DNA of 64,000 nucleotides from CAVQRC01 sp963715045 (GTDB taxonomy: Bacteria > Planctomycetota > Planctomycetia > Pirellulales > Lacipirellulaceae): assembly GCA_963715045.1 (NCBI GenBank), contig CAVQRC010000016.1, positions 1-64,000 on the forward strand. The letters run 5' to 3'. The notes below the pieces were generated by a model. The model worked only from the letters and a program-made list of their open reading frames with translations. It made no database searches and was not told where the DNA came from. Both the position numbers and the translations under genes were made by a program. Below, in pieces: positions 34,312-42,696 of the stretch (position 1 is the first letter of the stretch; every line of letters begins with the position of its first letter).

Positions 34312-35262
34312 ATGTCGCCACAAATCAAATTGACCGACCAGTTCCGGTTGCTCATGCGTCAAGCCGTACGCATGTCGAAGGACGAGTCGGTCGACGCGAT
34401 GCTGCTGTTGCTGGACGGCCCCACCGACTGGGAAGAACTTCGCGGGTTGGCCGGAAAGCATCCCGTGCTGATTGCGGTCGAGAAGCCGGAGCATGGCGCC
34501 GGCGCGGCGGAGTTCGAATTCCCGGTAGTCGTCTTGAAGATGGGTGATGCATCGGTTCAGGAACAACTCGGTCAGGCCTTGCTTGAGGGCGTGGCTGCGG
34601 ACCTGCTTTCTACCGGTGCCCGGGTGCTGGCCGTGTACAGCGGGTACGAGGCCGGCAGCATCGACTCGTTGAGCTTCATCAATCTTGACGAGCACCTGGG
34701 TCGGCTGACGGTCCGCGATCTGCGGCGTCTGGAGACCAGCGTTCCCCTCGATACGCTCCGCATCGTCGTCGATCTGGCGGTGGAGATCGGCCGCGATGGA
34801 CGGGAAGGAAAAACGGTTGGGACGCTGTTCGTGGTCGGCGACCATCGGAGTGTGGCCAAGCACTGCCATCCGGTCGGTTTCGATCCGGTGAAGGGTTACA
34901 ACCGCAGGGATCGCAACCTGGACGATCCGAAGGTCCGCGAAGGTGTCAAAGAGGTGGCTCAGCTGGACGGCGCGTTTATCGTGTCGGCCGATGGAACCGT
35001 GGAAGCGGGAGTCCAGCATGTGGCAGCCCCGGCCGACGGCATCACGCTGAGCAAGGGTCTCGGCGCCCGCCACTGGGCCGCCGCGGCGATCAGCCGGGCG
35101 ACCAACGCGGTCGCCGTCAGCGTGAGTGAATCCAACGGCACCGTTCGCGTATTTCAAAATGGTGAAGTGATGCTCCGCATCGAACCATTCCGCCGCGCGA
35201 TGAAGTGGAAAGACTTCGGTATCCGACGGCGACTGAGCGGACGTGATTCTCCAGCCGCGTAA
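34312..35262 (+). CDS. Diadenylate cyclase-like (DisA_N domain) protein
   Basis: This encodes 316 residues. An N-terminal alpha/beta domain of ~110 residues (VDAMLLLLDGPTDWEEL, HPVLIAVEKP) precedes a DAC domain at about residues 130-300. The DGA motif (QLDGAFIVSADG) is present. The second nucleotide-binding motif, normally GxRHRAA, reads GARHWAAAAIS, followed by the expected AVSVSESNGTVRVF. c-di-AMP made by such enzymes controls osmolyte and cell-wall physiology. The Arg-to-Trp change in RHR leaves activity open. GGAG six bases before ATG 34312 supports the start. No membrane anchor is visible. Confidence 0.85.
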   Translation: MSPQIKLTDQFRLLMRQAVRMSKDESVDAMLLLLDGPTDWEELRGLAGKHPVLIAVEKPEHGAGAAEFEFPVVVLKMGDASVQEQLGQALLEGVAADLLSTGARVLAVYSGYEAGSIDSLSFINLDEHLGRLTVRDLRRLETSVPLDTLRIVVDLAVEIGRDGREGKTVGTLFVVGDHRSVAKHCHPVGFDPVKGYNRRDRNLDDPKVREGVKEVAQLDGAFIVSADGTVEAGVQHVAAPADGITLSKGLGARHWAAAAISRATNAVAVSVSESNGTVRVFQNGEVMLRIEPFRRAMKWKDFGIRRRLSGRDSPAA

Positions 35263-35333
35263 GTGTGCCTTCCAGGAAGCCGGCTTCGCGTACTGCGGTT
35301 CCGGTCCGGGCAGACCACCGAAGCAGCCGGGCT

Positions 35334-36041
35334 TCAGCGTGACCGGGCTGCCTGGATGACCGCCCGAGGCACGCCGATGTCGCACACGTGAACCACGCCC
35401 GCGTGCGTCGCTCCGGGCTGGCGGATCAGCCCCGGCTTGTTGGCGACGAACGTGCACGTGTGATCCGCCCGAATCGCCGCGCCTGGCGTCTGACCCGTAT
35501 CGCAGTCGACGCCGCTGGGAATGTCGATCGCCAGCTTTCTCGCCGGTTGCCGATTGAACCATGCGATCACCTCCGGGAGTGGCGACCGAGGCACTCCGCG
35601 GGCCCCCGTTCCCAGCAGCCCGTCGACCAGCCACGCGGCCTTGCCCGCTACCTGGTCCAGCCAGCCTGTGACGGATTCCTCGGACCCGTCGCTCGCTTCC
35701 GGCCTCCGCTGAACATCGCCACCGGTTGCGGCGAACAACTCGAGATTCCGCCCGGCTTCGGCCGAGTAACGCGTGGCGTCACCGAGCAGCACCACCACCG
35801 CTCTGAACCCTCGCACAGCGAGATGCCGTGCGATGACGAAGCCGTCTCCGCCGTTGTTGCCGCCTCCGCAGAGAATGGCCACGCCCTCCCCTGCCCCGAG
35901 CTCGCACAGGACGTCGGTACAGCCTCGCCCCGCGTTCTCCATCAGAACGTCGGGCAAGAACCCGAATGACTCGATCGCCAGCCGATCGACATTTCGAATC
36001 GTTTCCCGGTCCAGGGTCAGCGTGGAATCCCCCCGTGGCAT
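35334..36041 (-). CDS. nnrE: NAD(P)H-hydrate epimerase
   Basis: This encodes 235 residues of the YjeF_N family, which interconverts R- and S-NAD(P)HX so that the dehydratase can repair them. Landmarks are VDRLAIESFGFLPDVLMENAG at the N terminus, GGGNNGGDGFVIARHL, VDGLLGTG and AIDIPSGVDCDTG. It is a stand-alone epimerase; the C-terminal NnrD-type dehydratase found in many bacteria is absent and not adjacent. GGAGGAG directly upstream supports ATG 36041. Confidence 0.93.
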   Translation of the reverse strand: MPRGDSTLTLDRETIRNVDRLAIESFGFLPDVLMENAGRGCTDVLCELGAGEGVAILCGGGNNGGDGFVIARHLAVRGFRAVVVLLGDATRYSAEAGRNLELFAATGGDVQRRPEASDGSEESVTGWLDQVAGKAAWLVDGLLGTGARGVPRSPLPEVIAWFNRQPARKLAIDIPSGVDCDTGQTPGAAIRADHTCTFVANKPGLIRQPGATHAGVVHVCDIGVPRAVIQAARSR

Positions 36042-36275
36042 GGTCTCCTCCGTTTGCTTCGGGTACCGGCTGGGACTGATCCCGATAGAATGGAGCCCCA
36101 GTTGCTCGGCACGCGTGTCGAGTTTTGCGTACGATATCCCTCTCTGGCTTTCGCCAGCGGCAATGGCCGATCCTCGTCAGCGTGAGGTCATCGTGCATCG
36201 TTTGCCGGCTCCCACGACACGTGTTCAGCTCACAGGATCGCAGGTGGCGGTCCCCACCCGGAATCGGATTGCGTT

Positions 36276-37160
36276 ATGACCATTGATATTGCCGTGGTGC
36301 CGGTCGCCGGACATGGTACGCGACTTTTACCGGCTACCAAGAGCCAGCCCAAGGAAATGTTGCCGGTTGGCCGCAAGCCGGTCGTGCAGTACGTCATCGA
36401 AGAGCTCGTTCAAGCGGGAATTCAGCGAGTCCTGTTCGTGACCGGGGCCCGCAAGACGGCGATCGAGAATCACTTCGATGAAGACATCGAGCTGAACAAC
36501 TTCCTGCGTAAGACCGGCAAAGAAGACTTGCTCGCCGAATTGGAATTCGAGCGGCAGAATGTCGAGTTTTTTTACACCCGTCAACGGCGGCAACTCGGGC
36601 TGGGTCATGCTGTGCTGTGTGCCCGCTCGCTCGTCGGTTCTCAACCGTTCGCCGTCGCTCTGGGCGACTCGATCATCGGGATCGGTGCCAAGAGTGATAT
36701 CGTCGCCCGGATGCTGGAGCTTTACGAATCGCAGCACGCCGACATCGTGGTGGCCTTCGAGGAGGTCGCTCCGAGCGAGGTGTTTCGGTACGGCATCGCC
36801 ATGCCACGGGGCCCGGTCGGCGACGTGTTCGAACTGCAAGACGTCGTCGAGAAGCCCGAGCCCGACGAGGCACCCAGCAACCTGGCCGTGGCGGCGCGGT
36901 ACGTCTTCAGTCCGACGATCTTCGAGCACCTGTCGGAGACGCCGCGGGGAAAGGGAAATGAAATTCAACTCACCGACGCGATGAGCCGGATGCTGGTTCA
37001 GGGGGGCAAAGGCATCGGCCTGCGGCTCCCCCCCTCGGAAGCACGCTATGACATCGGCAACCACCAGAGCTATTACCGCGCCTTCATTAACTTCGCCCTG
37101 GCGGATGCGAAAGAGGGCGCCCGCCTCCGCGAATACCTCGAGACGCTGTTGCGGAAATAG
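36276..37160 (+). CDS. galU: UTP-glucose-1-phosphate uridylyltransferase
   Basis: This encodes 294 residues, normal for GalU, which makes UDP-glucose from UTP and glucose-1-phosphate. The nucleotide-binding start (VVPVAGHGTRLLPATKSQPK, KEMLPVGRKP), ALGDSIIG (metal-binding Asp) and VVEKPEPDEAPSNLA are all present. It ends 14 bp before a glucuronokinase-like gene on the same strand, which hints that this enzyme, or the pair, supplies UDP-sugars including UDP-glucuronate. Confidence 0.95.
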   Translation: MTIDIAVVPVAGHGTRLLPATKSQPKEMLPVGRKPVVQYVIEELVQAGIQRVLFVTGARKTAIENHFDEDIELNNFLRKTGKEDLLAELEFERQNVEFFYTRQRRQLGLGHAVLCARSLVGSQPFAVALGDSIIGIGAKSDIVARMLELYESQHADIVVAFEEVAPSEVFRYGIAMPRGPVGDVFELQDVVEKPEPDEAPSNLAVAARYVFSPTIFEHLSETPRGKGNEIQLTDAMSRMLVQGGKGIGLRLPPSEARYDIGNHQSYYRAFINFALADAKEGARLREYLETLLRK

Positions 37161-37174
37161 GACCGCTCGGAACC

Positions 37175-38203
37175 ATGCAGATTATTCGCAAACACGGCTA
37201 TGCCCGCGCTGGCCTGATGGGCAATCCATCCGATGGCTATTACGGGAAAACCATCTCGTTGCTGATCCGGAACTTCAAAGCCACGGTCATCCTGTATGAG
37301 TGGGAGCAGATCGAAGTCCTGCTCAGCCAGGAAGATCACTCCTGTTTCGAGTCGATTGGCGACCTCGCCCGCGATGTTCGCCTGCACGGCTACTACGGTG
37401 GCGTGCGGCTCGTGAAGGCCACGATCAAGCGGTTTCATGACTTCTGCGTACAGCGGCGCGAAGCCGGAGAGCAGGGCTACGAACTCCACGATCGCACCTT
37501 CGCCATTCGCTACGAGTCGAACATCCCGCGGCAGGTCGGCCTCGCCGGGTCGAGTGCGATCATCGCCGCCACGCTCAAAGCACTGATGAAGTTCTACGAA
37601 GTCGAGATCCCGAAAGTCGTCCAGCCGTCGCTGGTGCTCAGCGTCGAGAACGAAGAACTCGGCATCGCGGCGGGGCTGCAGGATCGCGTCATCCAGATTT
37701 ACGGCGGACTCGTCTATATGGACTTTTCCGTCGGCGCGATGCAGCAGCATTGCGGTTTTGACTGCGGCGTCTATGAACCGCTCGATCCGCAACTGCTGCC
37801 GCCGATCTATCTGGCCTACGCCGCCGACGTGGGGGAGCCGACCGAAGTGCTGCATCGCCCGCTCAAGGCGTTGTACGACCGGGGCGATCCCCAGATTCAT
37901 CAGGCGATGGCCGATTTCGCCGAATACGCCCGGCAAGCCCGCGAAGCCCTGCTGGCCGGCGAACCCGAGCGATTCGCCGAGTTGATAAATCAGAACTTTG
38001 ACTTGCGGGCCAGGATCTGCAGCCTTCAGCCGGCCCACGTGAAGATGATCGAAGCCGCCCGCAGCGCCGGTGCCTCGGCCAAATTCGCCGGCTCCGGCGG
38101 CGCGATCGTCGGCACCTATCGCGACGAGGCCATGTTTCACGAACTCGACCGCAAGCTGCAGTCCCTCAACTGCCGCGTGCTGTGCCCGCAGGTGCAGAAG
38201 TAA
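37175..38203 (+). CDS. GHMP kinase, glucuronokinase-like
   Basis: This encodes 342 residues. GLMGNPSDGYYGKTISL at the N terminus, HGYYGGVRLVKA, NIPRQVGLAGSSAIIAA (the ATP-binding GHMP motif), GIAAGLQDRVIQIYGGLVYM and KFAGSGGAIVGTY match, from memory, the plant glucuronokinase family rather than galactokinase or mevalonate kinase. Such enzymes phosphorylate D-glucuronate at C1, and a pyrophosphorylase then makes UDP-glucuronate. The gene sits 14 bp after galU, fitting that pathway. Substrate assignment rests on resemblance and context. Confidence 0.8.
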   Translation: MQIIRKHGYARAGLMGNPSDGYYGKTISLLIRNFKATVILYEWEQIEVLLSQEDHSCFESIGDLARDVRLHGYYGGVRLVKATIKRFHDFCVQRREAGEQGYELHDRTFAIRYESNIPRQVGLAGSSAIIAATLKALMKFYEVEIPKVVQPSLVLSVENEELGIAAGLQDRVIQIYGGLVYMDFSVGAMQQHCGFDCGVYEPLDPQLLPPIYLAYAADVGEPTEVLHRPLKALYDRGDPQIHQAMADFAEYARQAREALLAGEPERFAELINQNFDLRARICSLQPAHVKMIEAARSAGASAKFAGSGGAIVGTYRDEAMFHELDRKLQSLNCRVLCPQVQK

Positions 38204-38255
38204 CTGCCTGAGGAAGGTCTCTGTCTGGGCGGAAGAACCGGTCGCCGGCAAAGCA

Positions 38256-38286
38256 GAAGCCACCCAGGCCGGGCCTGGGTGGCTTC
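38256..38286. terminator. Bidirectional terminator hairpin
   Basis: GAAGCCACCCAGGC and GCCTGGGTGGCTTC form a perfect 14-bp stem around a CGG loop. It lies between the convergent kinase gene (ends 38203) and the small secreted-protein gene (ends 38310). No clear T-run follows on either strand, but position and stem strength favour termination from both sides. Confidence 0.75.
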
Positions 38287-38309
38287 GAGAGGCGGTGGGT
38301 CGTCAGGGC

Positions 38310-38549
38310 CTACCAGTTGTAGCAACCTCCGTAGAATCCGCCGTAGTACCCGCCATACGTCGGCACGTAGTATGACGGGGCGTAGAACTGGTACGCCGGA
38401 GCGTGACAGCCATAGTGGTAGGCCGGGGCGATGTGGTAGTTCGAATACCCGTAATGGCCGGCGTCCGAAGTCGTGGCACTGAAGTTCATGACCAACGCCA
38501 CAACCAACAACAATGCACCCACGCCCAGAAGTTTCTTCAGCGACATCAT
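38310..38549 (-). CDS. Small exported Tyr/Gly/His-rich protein
   Basis: This encodes 79 residues. A strong signal peptide (LLGVGALLLVVALVMNFSA, cleavage near SDA) is followed by a ~45-residue mature part made almost entirely of Tyr, Gly, His, Ala and Pro (YHYGCHAPAYQFYAPSYY, YGGYYGGFYGGCYNW). AGGAA seven bases upstream supports the start. Comparable short Tyr/Gly-rich secreted peptides are common in planctomycetes and may be structural or metal-binding. Two Cys could form a disulfide. Function unknown. Confidence 0.75.
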   Translation of the reverse strand: MMSLKKLLGVGALLLVVALVMNFSATTSDAGHYGYSNYHIAPAYHYGCHAPAYQFYAPSYYVPTYGGYYGGFYGGCYNW

Positions 38550-38701
38550 GATCAGGTTCCTTGTCGAGAGGGTCTTGTCTCGCTGAGGGCCAGACTACAT
38601 CGTCTTGACCCTTGCCAAGGTTCCAAGCGGGCGAAGTCGCGAGGTGTTACAGAATTTCCTGTGCCGGGAGCGCTCGCCCGGCGTGGCAGCCAGGACGACA
38701 C

Positions 38702-40105
38702 CTATTCCGCGAGCAGTTTTTCGAACTCGGCATGAAGTTGCTCGGCACCAGCCGCGTTGCCGACGATGGCATTGCCGTTGGGGAGCAGGATCTGGGGAAT
38801 GCCCTGGTCCTTCATTCGGGTGTAGATCTCCACGCCGCGTTGGACAACTTTCGTTGTGTCGCTGCTGACCACGGCGCGACTGAAACTGCTCCGTCCCACA
38901 AGATCAATGGCCCACTGCCTGGCGTCGCTCGTAGTCGGTTCCTCATCACCGTCCATGAGCTTGTCGTGATACGCGGCGAATTTCGTGGGATCGATTCTGT
39001 AGACTGCCATGGCATACCTGGCCAGCGCGCAGGCGTAGAGGTGCGCGGTCGTGTTCGCCGGGACGGCCGCATTGCAGTCGTGGTTGAGCGGTACGGGGAG
39101 CACCGCGAACGCGACCCGATTGTCGAAGTCAGCCTGGATCTGCTTGATCGTCGAGGCCATCTTGCGGCAGCGAGGGCAAGTGTAGTCGAACAATTCGAGA
39201 ACGATGAGGGGGGCGTCGGGATCACCGAGGAGCGGAACCTCATCCACGCCGAAGGTGATTTTGCCCTCGAGCAGTTCCACCTGCCGGGACCTGGGCGTGC
39301 CCGGATCGTTCGCAGCCGCTGCAGGGTCGGCAGCCGCGGATTCGGTGATTCTTTCGGCACTCGTTTCCGCAGCGATCGCGGTGGCCAGTGTTGCGCCGGG
39401 CGCGGCGGACTCGTCGACAAGCGGGGTCGATTCGTCACGCGGGCGGGATGTCTCAGCGTCGTTGACATCGTCATCCACGAACTCGACTTTGCGGACTTCG
39501 TAGGTTTGCGGCGGCGCGGAGATCAACTGTCCCGTGATCAGCACGGCAACCGCGACAATCGTCATGGCGGCGACGCCTGCGAGGGACGGGGCCGTCGTGG
39601 CTTGCTCCCGGCGAGGCACGATCCCGACCGCCATCCCTGGAATCGATGCGGTACGCGGAGCCTGTTTCGAGCGCGACGCGTGGCGACCAGCGGCGAGGCC
39701 CAGGACCGTCGCCAGCCATGCGGTCACGCCGCAACCGTGGACCACCAGGCAGTATTTGCAGTAGGCTTCGACGGAGAAAACTTGCAGCCCGACGAACCAG
39801 ATCGCCGCCAAGGCGGCGGTCGTCGTACCGGCCAGCAGGATCGTGTGGGCCCATCGCATCGCCGTCGAATCAACGAAGGTCGCAACCGCGGTCAGGCACA
39901 GCGTGCCGTAGAGCAGAGCCGCCGGCAGCGAGACCGGCACGTTGAACCACCGCGACCAACGTGACAGCAACACGTCACTGCAGCCCGACCCATCCCCGCA
40001 AGTGGCCAGTGCCGAAGCTGCGTCGAAAGCCAGCCAGCCCGAAATCGACGCGGCAACCAGGGTCAGCAGGACGATCAACAGACGGATGGGAATCGGAATA
40101 GACAT
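38702..40105 (-). CDS. VKOR-DsbA fusion (disulfide-forming membrane protein)
   Basis: This encodes 467 residues. The N-terminal ~150 form a vitamin K epoxide reductase-type domain with four helices, an early Cys pair (TCGDGSGCSDVL), the conserved Ser/Trp segment (SRWFNVPVSLPAALLYG) and the active-site YCKYC. A fifth helix and a Pro/Ala/Glu-rich spacer (~200-270) lead to a DsbA-like thioredoxin domain with FDYTCPRCRKM and the cis-Pro region GIPQILL. VKOR passes electrons to quinone and keeps the thioredoxin half oxidised, so the protein should introduce disulfides into exported proteins. ATG 40105 with AGGA is preferred to TTG 40108. Confidence 0.9.
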   Translation of the reverse strand: MSIPIPIRLLIVLLTLVAASISGWLAFDAASALATCGDGSGCSDVLLSRWSRWFNVPVSLPAALLYGTLCLTAVATFVDSTAMRWAHTILLAGTTTAALAAIWFVGLQVFSVEAYCKYCLVVHGCGVTAWLATVLGLAAGRHASRSKQAPRTASIPGMAVGIVPRREQATTAPSLAGVAAMTIVAVAVLITGQLISAPPQTYEVRKVEFVDDDVNDAETSRPRDESTPLVDESAAPGATLATAIAAETSAERITESAAADPAAAANDPGTPRSRQVELLEGKITFGVDEVPLLGDPDAPLIVLELFDYTCPRCRKMASTIKQIQADFDNRVAFAVLPVPLNHDCNAAVPANTTAHLYACALARYAMAVYRIDPTKFAAYHDKLMDGDEEPTTSDARQWAIDLVGRSSFSRAVVSSDTTKVVQRGVEIYTRMKDQGIPQILLPNGNAIVGNAAGAEQLHAEFEKLLAE

Positions 40106-40480
40106 CAAGGGATCCTCATATCACCGGCAACGCCGGCCGGGAGTCGACTTACCACGAGCAGGCTTTGTCTCACATCAGGCCGCGGAGGCGTGCCGCAGGC
40201 ACACCGCGTTCAAGCGTCCGCTCCCCGGATGCGAACGCCACAGCCAGCATCTCTGTGGGGGGAATGTCAGACAAAGATGCATTATTTCGCATCACCACGT
40301 CGGACGCGACCGCCGGGCCGCGATGGATTGGCCAGGTTGCCGCCGCTCCCCGCGAATTTGCGGGTTAGAGGGAACATAGGGATTTCCTGAGAGAGCCCAG
40401 AGTCGGGCGCCGCAGGCCACGCTGGCACGATCGTCCTGGCGACGATACCATCGGCGGCTCACACCCGCACTGGAAATGGA
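40106..40480. other. Divergent promoter region
   Basis: A 375-bp gap lies between the divergent VKOR-DsbA and glycerophosphodiesterase genes. It contains a small gtgcc-gca-ggcac hairpin near 40190-40202 and no protein-like frame. No consensus promoter stands out. Confidence 0.35.
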
Positions 40481-41575
40481 ATGAACGGCTCTCAATCCGT
40501 CCTCTTCATGCTGATCCTCTCGTTACCTGTCGCGGCGGCAGAGCGGCCGATCGTGATCGCCCACCGCGGAGCATCCGGCTATCGTCCGGAGCATACGATC
40601 GCCGCGTATCAATTGGCGATCGATCAGCACGCCGACTTCATCGAGCCCGATCTCGTACCCACACGCGATGGCGTTCTGATCGCCCGGCATGACAATCTGC
40701 TCGATCTCACCACAAATGTCGCGACGGTTGCGAAGTCCGATCCCGAGATTGCGGCCTTGAAGACCACGAAAGTCGTCAACGGAGAGGAACTGTCTGGCTG
40801 GTTCAGCGAAGACTTCACGCTGGCCCAGATCAGGCGTCTCAAAGCCCGCGAAAGACGTCGCGGCGACCCGCCCGTGCCGTTTCGACCAGCCAACACCAGA
40901 TACGACGATCGCTATCCGATTCCGACGTTCGGCGAAGTCGTCGATCTGGCGATCCGGCACCACGTCGGGATATACCCCGAGACCAAGCTGCCCGCCTATT
41001 TCGCCGTGACAACCGGATTGAACACGAGCCAGATCGTCCTCGATGTGCTGGCCGAGAAAGGCATTCGCACCAACAACGATCTACCGACCTACATTCAGTC
41101 GTTCGAAGCAGGCAATCTTCACTGGCTACGTGCGGAAATGAAGCGTCGCAACATGGAGTTTCGGCTCATCCAACTGCTCGGTCGCGGGGAGTCGTTCGAC
41201 CGGATGGCGACCCGGGAGGGTCTGGCGGGGATCGCGACCTACGCCGACGGCGTCGGCCCTGAGAAATACCGCTTCATCCTGCCAAGAGACGATCAGGACG
41301 AGGCACACCTCGAGAATGCGACGTCGTTCGTGGCTGATGCACACGCGGCCGGTCTCGTCGTCCACCCCTTCACGTTTCGGGCGGAAAACCGGGAGTTGCC
41401 GGCCAACTTTCGTCGAGGCGATCCCGCAGCGGCGTTCGACCTCGGCGACGCCGGGGGCGAAATCCGGCTGTTTCTGGCGACCGGCATCGACGGCTTGTTC
41501 ATCGATCAGCCCGATCTGGGTGTGGCAGCAGTTCGATCCCCAGTGGCGACGGCAGACGACGCGGCTACGGAATAA
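40481..41575 (+). CDS. Glycerophosphodiester phosphodiesterase (GlpQ type)
   Basis: This encodes 364 residues with a signal peptide (VLFMLILSLPVAAAE). IAHRGASGYRPEHT and DFIEPDLVPTRDGVLIARHD contain the catalytic His pair and the metal-binding Glu/Asp of the GDPD TIM barrel. IYPETKLP and the C-terminal GIDGLFIDQPDLG complete it. The length and a signal peptide match periplasmic GlpQ, which releases glycerol-3-phosphate from deacylated phospholipids. No glp transport gene is adjacent. Its last 11 bases overlap the 3' end of the convergent gene. Confidence 0.93.
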   Translation: MNGSQSVLFMLILSLPVAAAERPIVIAHRGASGYRPEHTIAAYQLAIDQHADFIEPDLVPTRDGVLIARHDNLLDLTTNVATVAKSDPEIAALKTTKVVNGEELSGWFSEDFTLAQIRRLKARERRRGDPPVPFRPANTRYDDRYPIPTFGEVVDLAIRHHVGIYPETKLPAYFAVTTGLNTSQIVLDVLAEKGIRTNNDLPTYIQSFEAGNLHWLRAEMKRRNMEFRLIQLLGRGESFDRMATREGLAGIATYADGVGPEKYRFILPRDDQDEAHLENATSFVADAHAAGLVVHPFTFRAENRELPANFRRGDPAAAFDLGDAGGEIRLFLATGIDGLFIDQPDLGVAAVRSPVATADDAATE

Positions 41576-42665
41576 TCGCCGAGAATCCGACAACCGCTCC
41601 GGCCTCGAACACGGCCGCCCGCCAGGTGAACGGCACCGCCGGAATCAGGTACGGCGCGCAGTTTCCGGGCCGGTAATAGCCGAGCGAATAGACGCATTCG
41701 TTGGGGGTTTTGAGCCCCATCTTGTAGGGCAGGATCGGGAGAGTCACGAAGAAGTGGGCTCCCGAAATGAGCGGCTGGGCATAGGGTCCCCAGGAATGTC
41801 CGTAGCGTTCCAGTTGGACATCTTCGAAGTAGAGCGGCTTGTGGCACAGGGCCGAGGCCTTCCACATGAAAGTGACTTCGGGCCAATCGCGGGGCGTATA
41901 CGGCTCTTGGCCGACGTAGCAATCTTCCGGCACTTCGCCGTCGACCGACACGTCGAGGTCAACGTCGTAGATCGAGCTTTCGCGCAACCTTTTCAGGGCA
42001 TCTTCACACGACTTGGGAATCGGTTCGGGCCGTGTCCGGGAGTCCTGCGCGACGGATTCAGAATCGACCCGACCGGGTTGATTGGCGACCAGCGTCGGGG
42101 CCCGCCGCGTCCATTCGCGAGTGGTTGGTTGCGGCTGGCGAGCCAGATCGGCTTCCTCGATCGCCGCCGGCGGAAGCGTCAATTCGGCCGGCTCAGGCGG
42201 CTGGTCTTCCGAGAACGGATCGACCGCACGGTCTTGATGCGACGGGACGTGATCTCGATCTTGTCCGAATGGATCGCGGGGGGTTGCCCGCGGCCGCGTC
42301 GGGCGGGAGTCGATCGGCATCGCCGGCGCGGTGTCGGTGGCATCGTTGCGATCCACGATCACGCTGCGGAGCGGCCGCTCGTCGGAAACCGGCTGTTCGC
42401 GACGACTCAACCGTGGTCCGGTCTGGATCGGCCGCGGCTGAATCAATCTTGGCTGGGCTTCGGCCTGGTGGGCGGCGGCGCGGACGCCTCGTTCCGGCCG
42501 CAGCGTGTTCGTCCGCGGACTCACAGGGCGGGCCGACCTGGCAGTCCATTCCTGAGCCGAGACTTGCGGCTCGCGCGGGTTGGAAGGAGATCGCCAGTTC
42601 AAGCGACCGGCCACCGCCGGGGTCGCAAGCTGGACCGTGAGCAGCCCGCACATCACGATTCGCAC
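41565..42665 (-). CDS. Exported Pro/Arg-rich conserved hypothetical protein
   Basis: About 366 residues from GTG 42665. The N-terminal hydrophobic stretch (MCGLLTVQLATPAVAG) looks like a signal peptide. Then follow ~190 residues of disordered Pro/Arg/Gln/Asp-rich sequence and a conserved C-terminal domain of ~150 residues. That domain has paired Cys (KSCEDALKRL, DCYVGQEPYTPRDWPE, ALCHKP, NECVYSLGYYRPGNC) and aromatic motifs. The start is uncertain: ATG 42653 and ATG 42746 are alternatives, the latter overlapping the IMP dehydrogenase gene by 50 bp. The product is likely cell-surface or periplasmic; family not named. Confidence 0.7.
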   Translation of the reverse strand: MRIVMCGLLTVQLATPAVAGRLNWRSPSNPREPQVSAQEWTARSARPVSPRTNTLRPERGVRAAAHQAEAQPRLIQPRPIQTGPRLSRREQPVSDERPLRSVIVDRNDATDTAPAMPIDSRPTRPRATPRDPFGQDRDHVPSHQDRAVDPFSEDQPPEPAELTLPPAAIEEADLARQPQPTTREWTRRAPTLVANQPGRVDSESVAQDSRTRPEPIPKSCEDALKRLRESSIYDVDLDVSVDGEVPEDCYVGQEPYTPRDWPEVTFMWKASALCHKPLYFEDVQLERYGHSWGPYAQPLISGAHFFVTLPILPYKMGLKTPNECVYSLGYYRPGNCAPYLIPAVPFTWRAAVFEAGAVVGFSAIIP

Positions 42666-42696
42666 CCCCGTCCAATGGGGTCGCAGATCGCGAATG

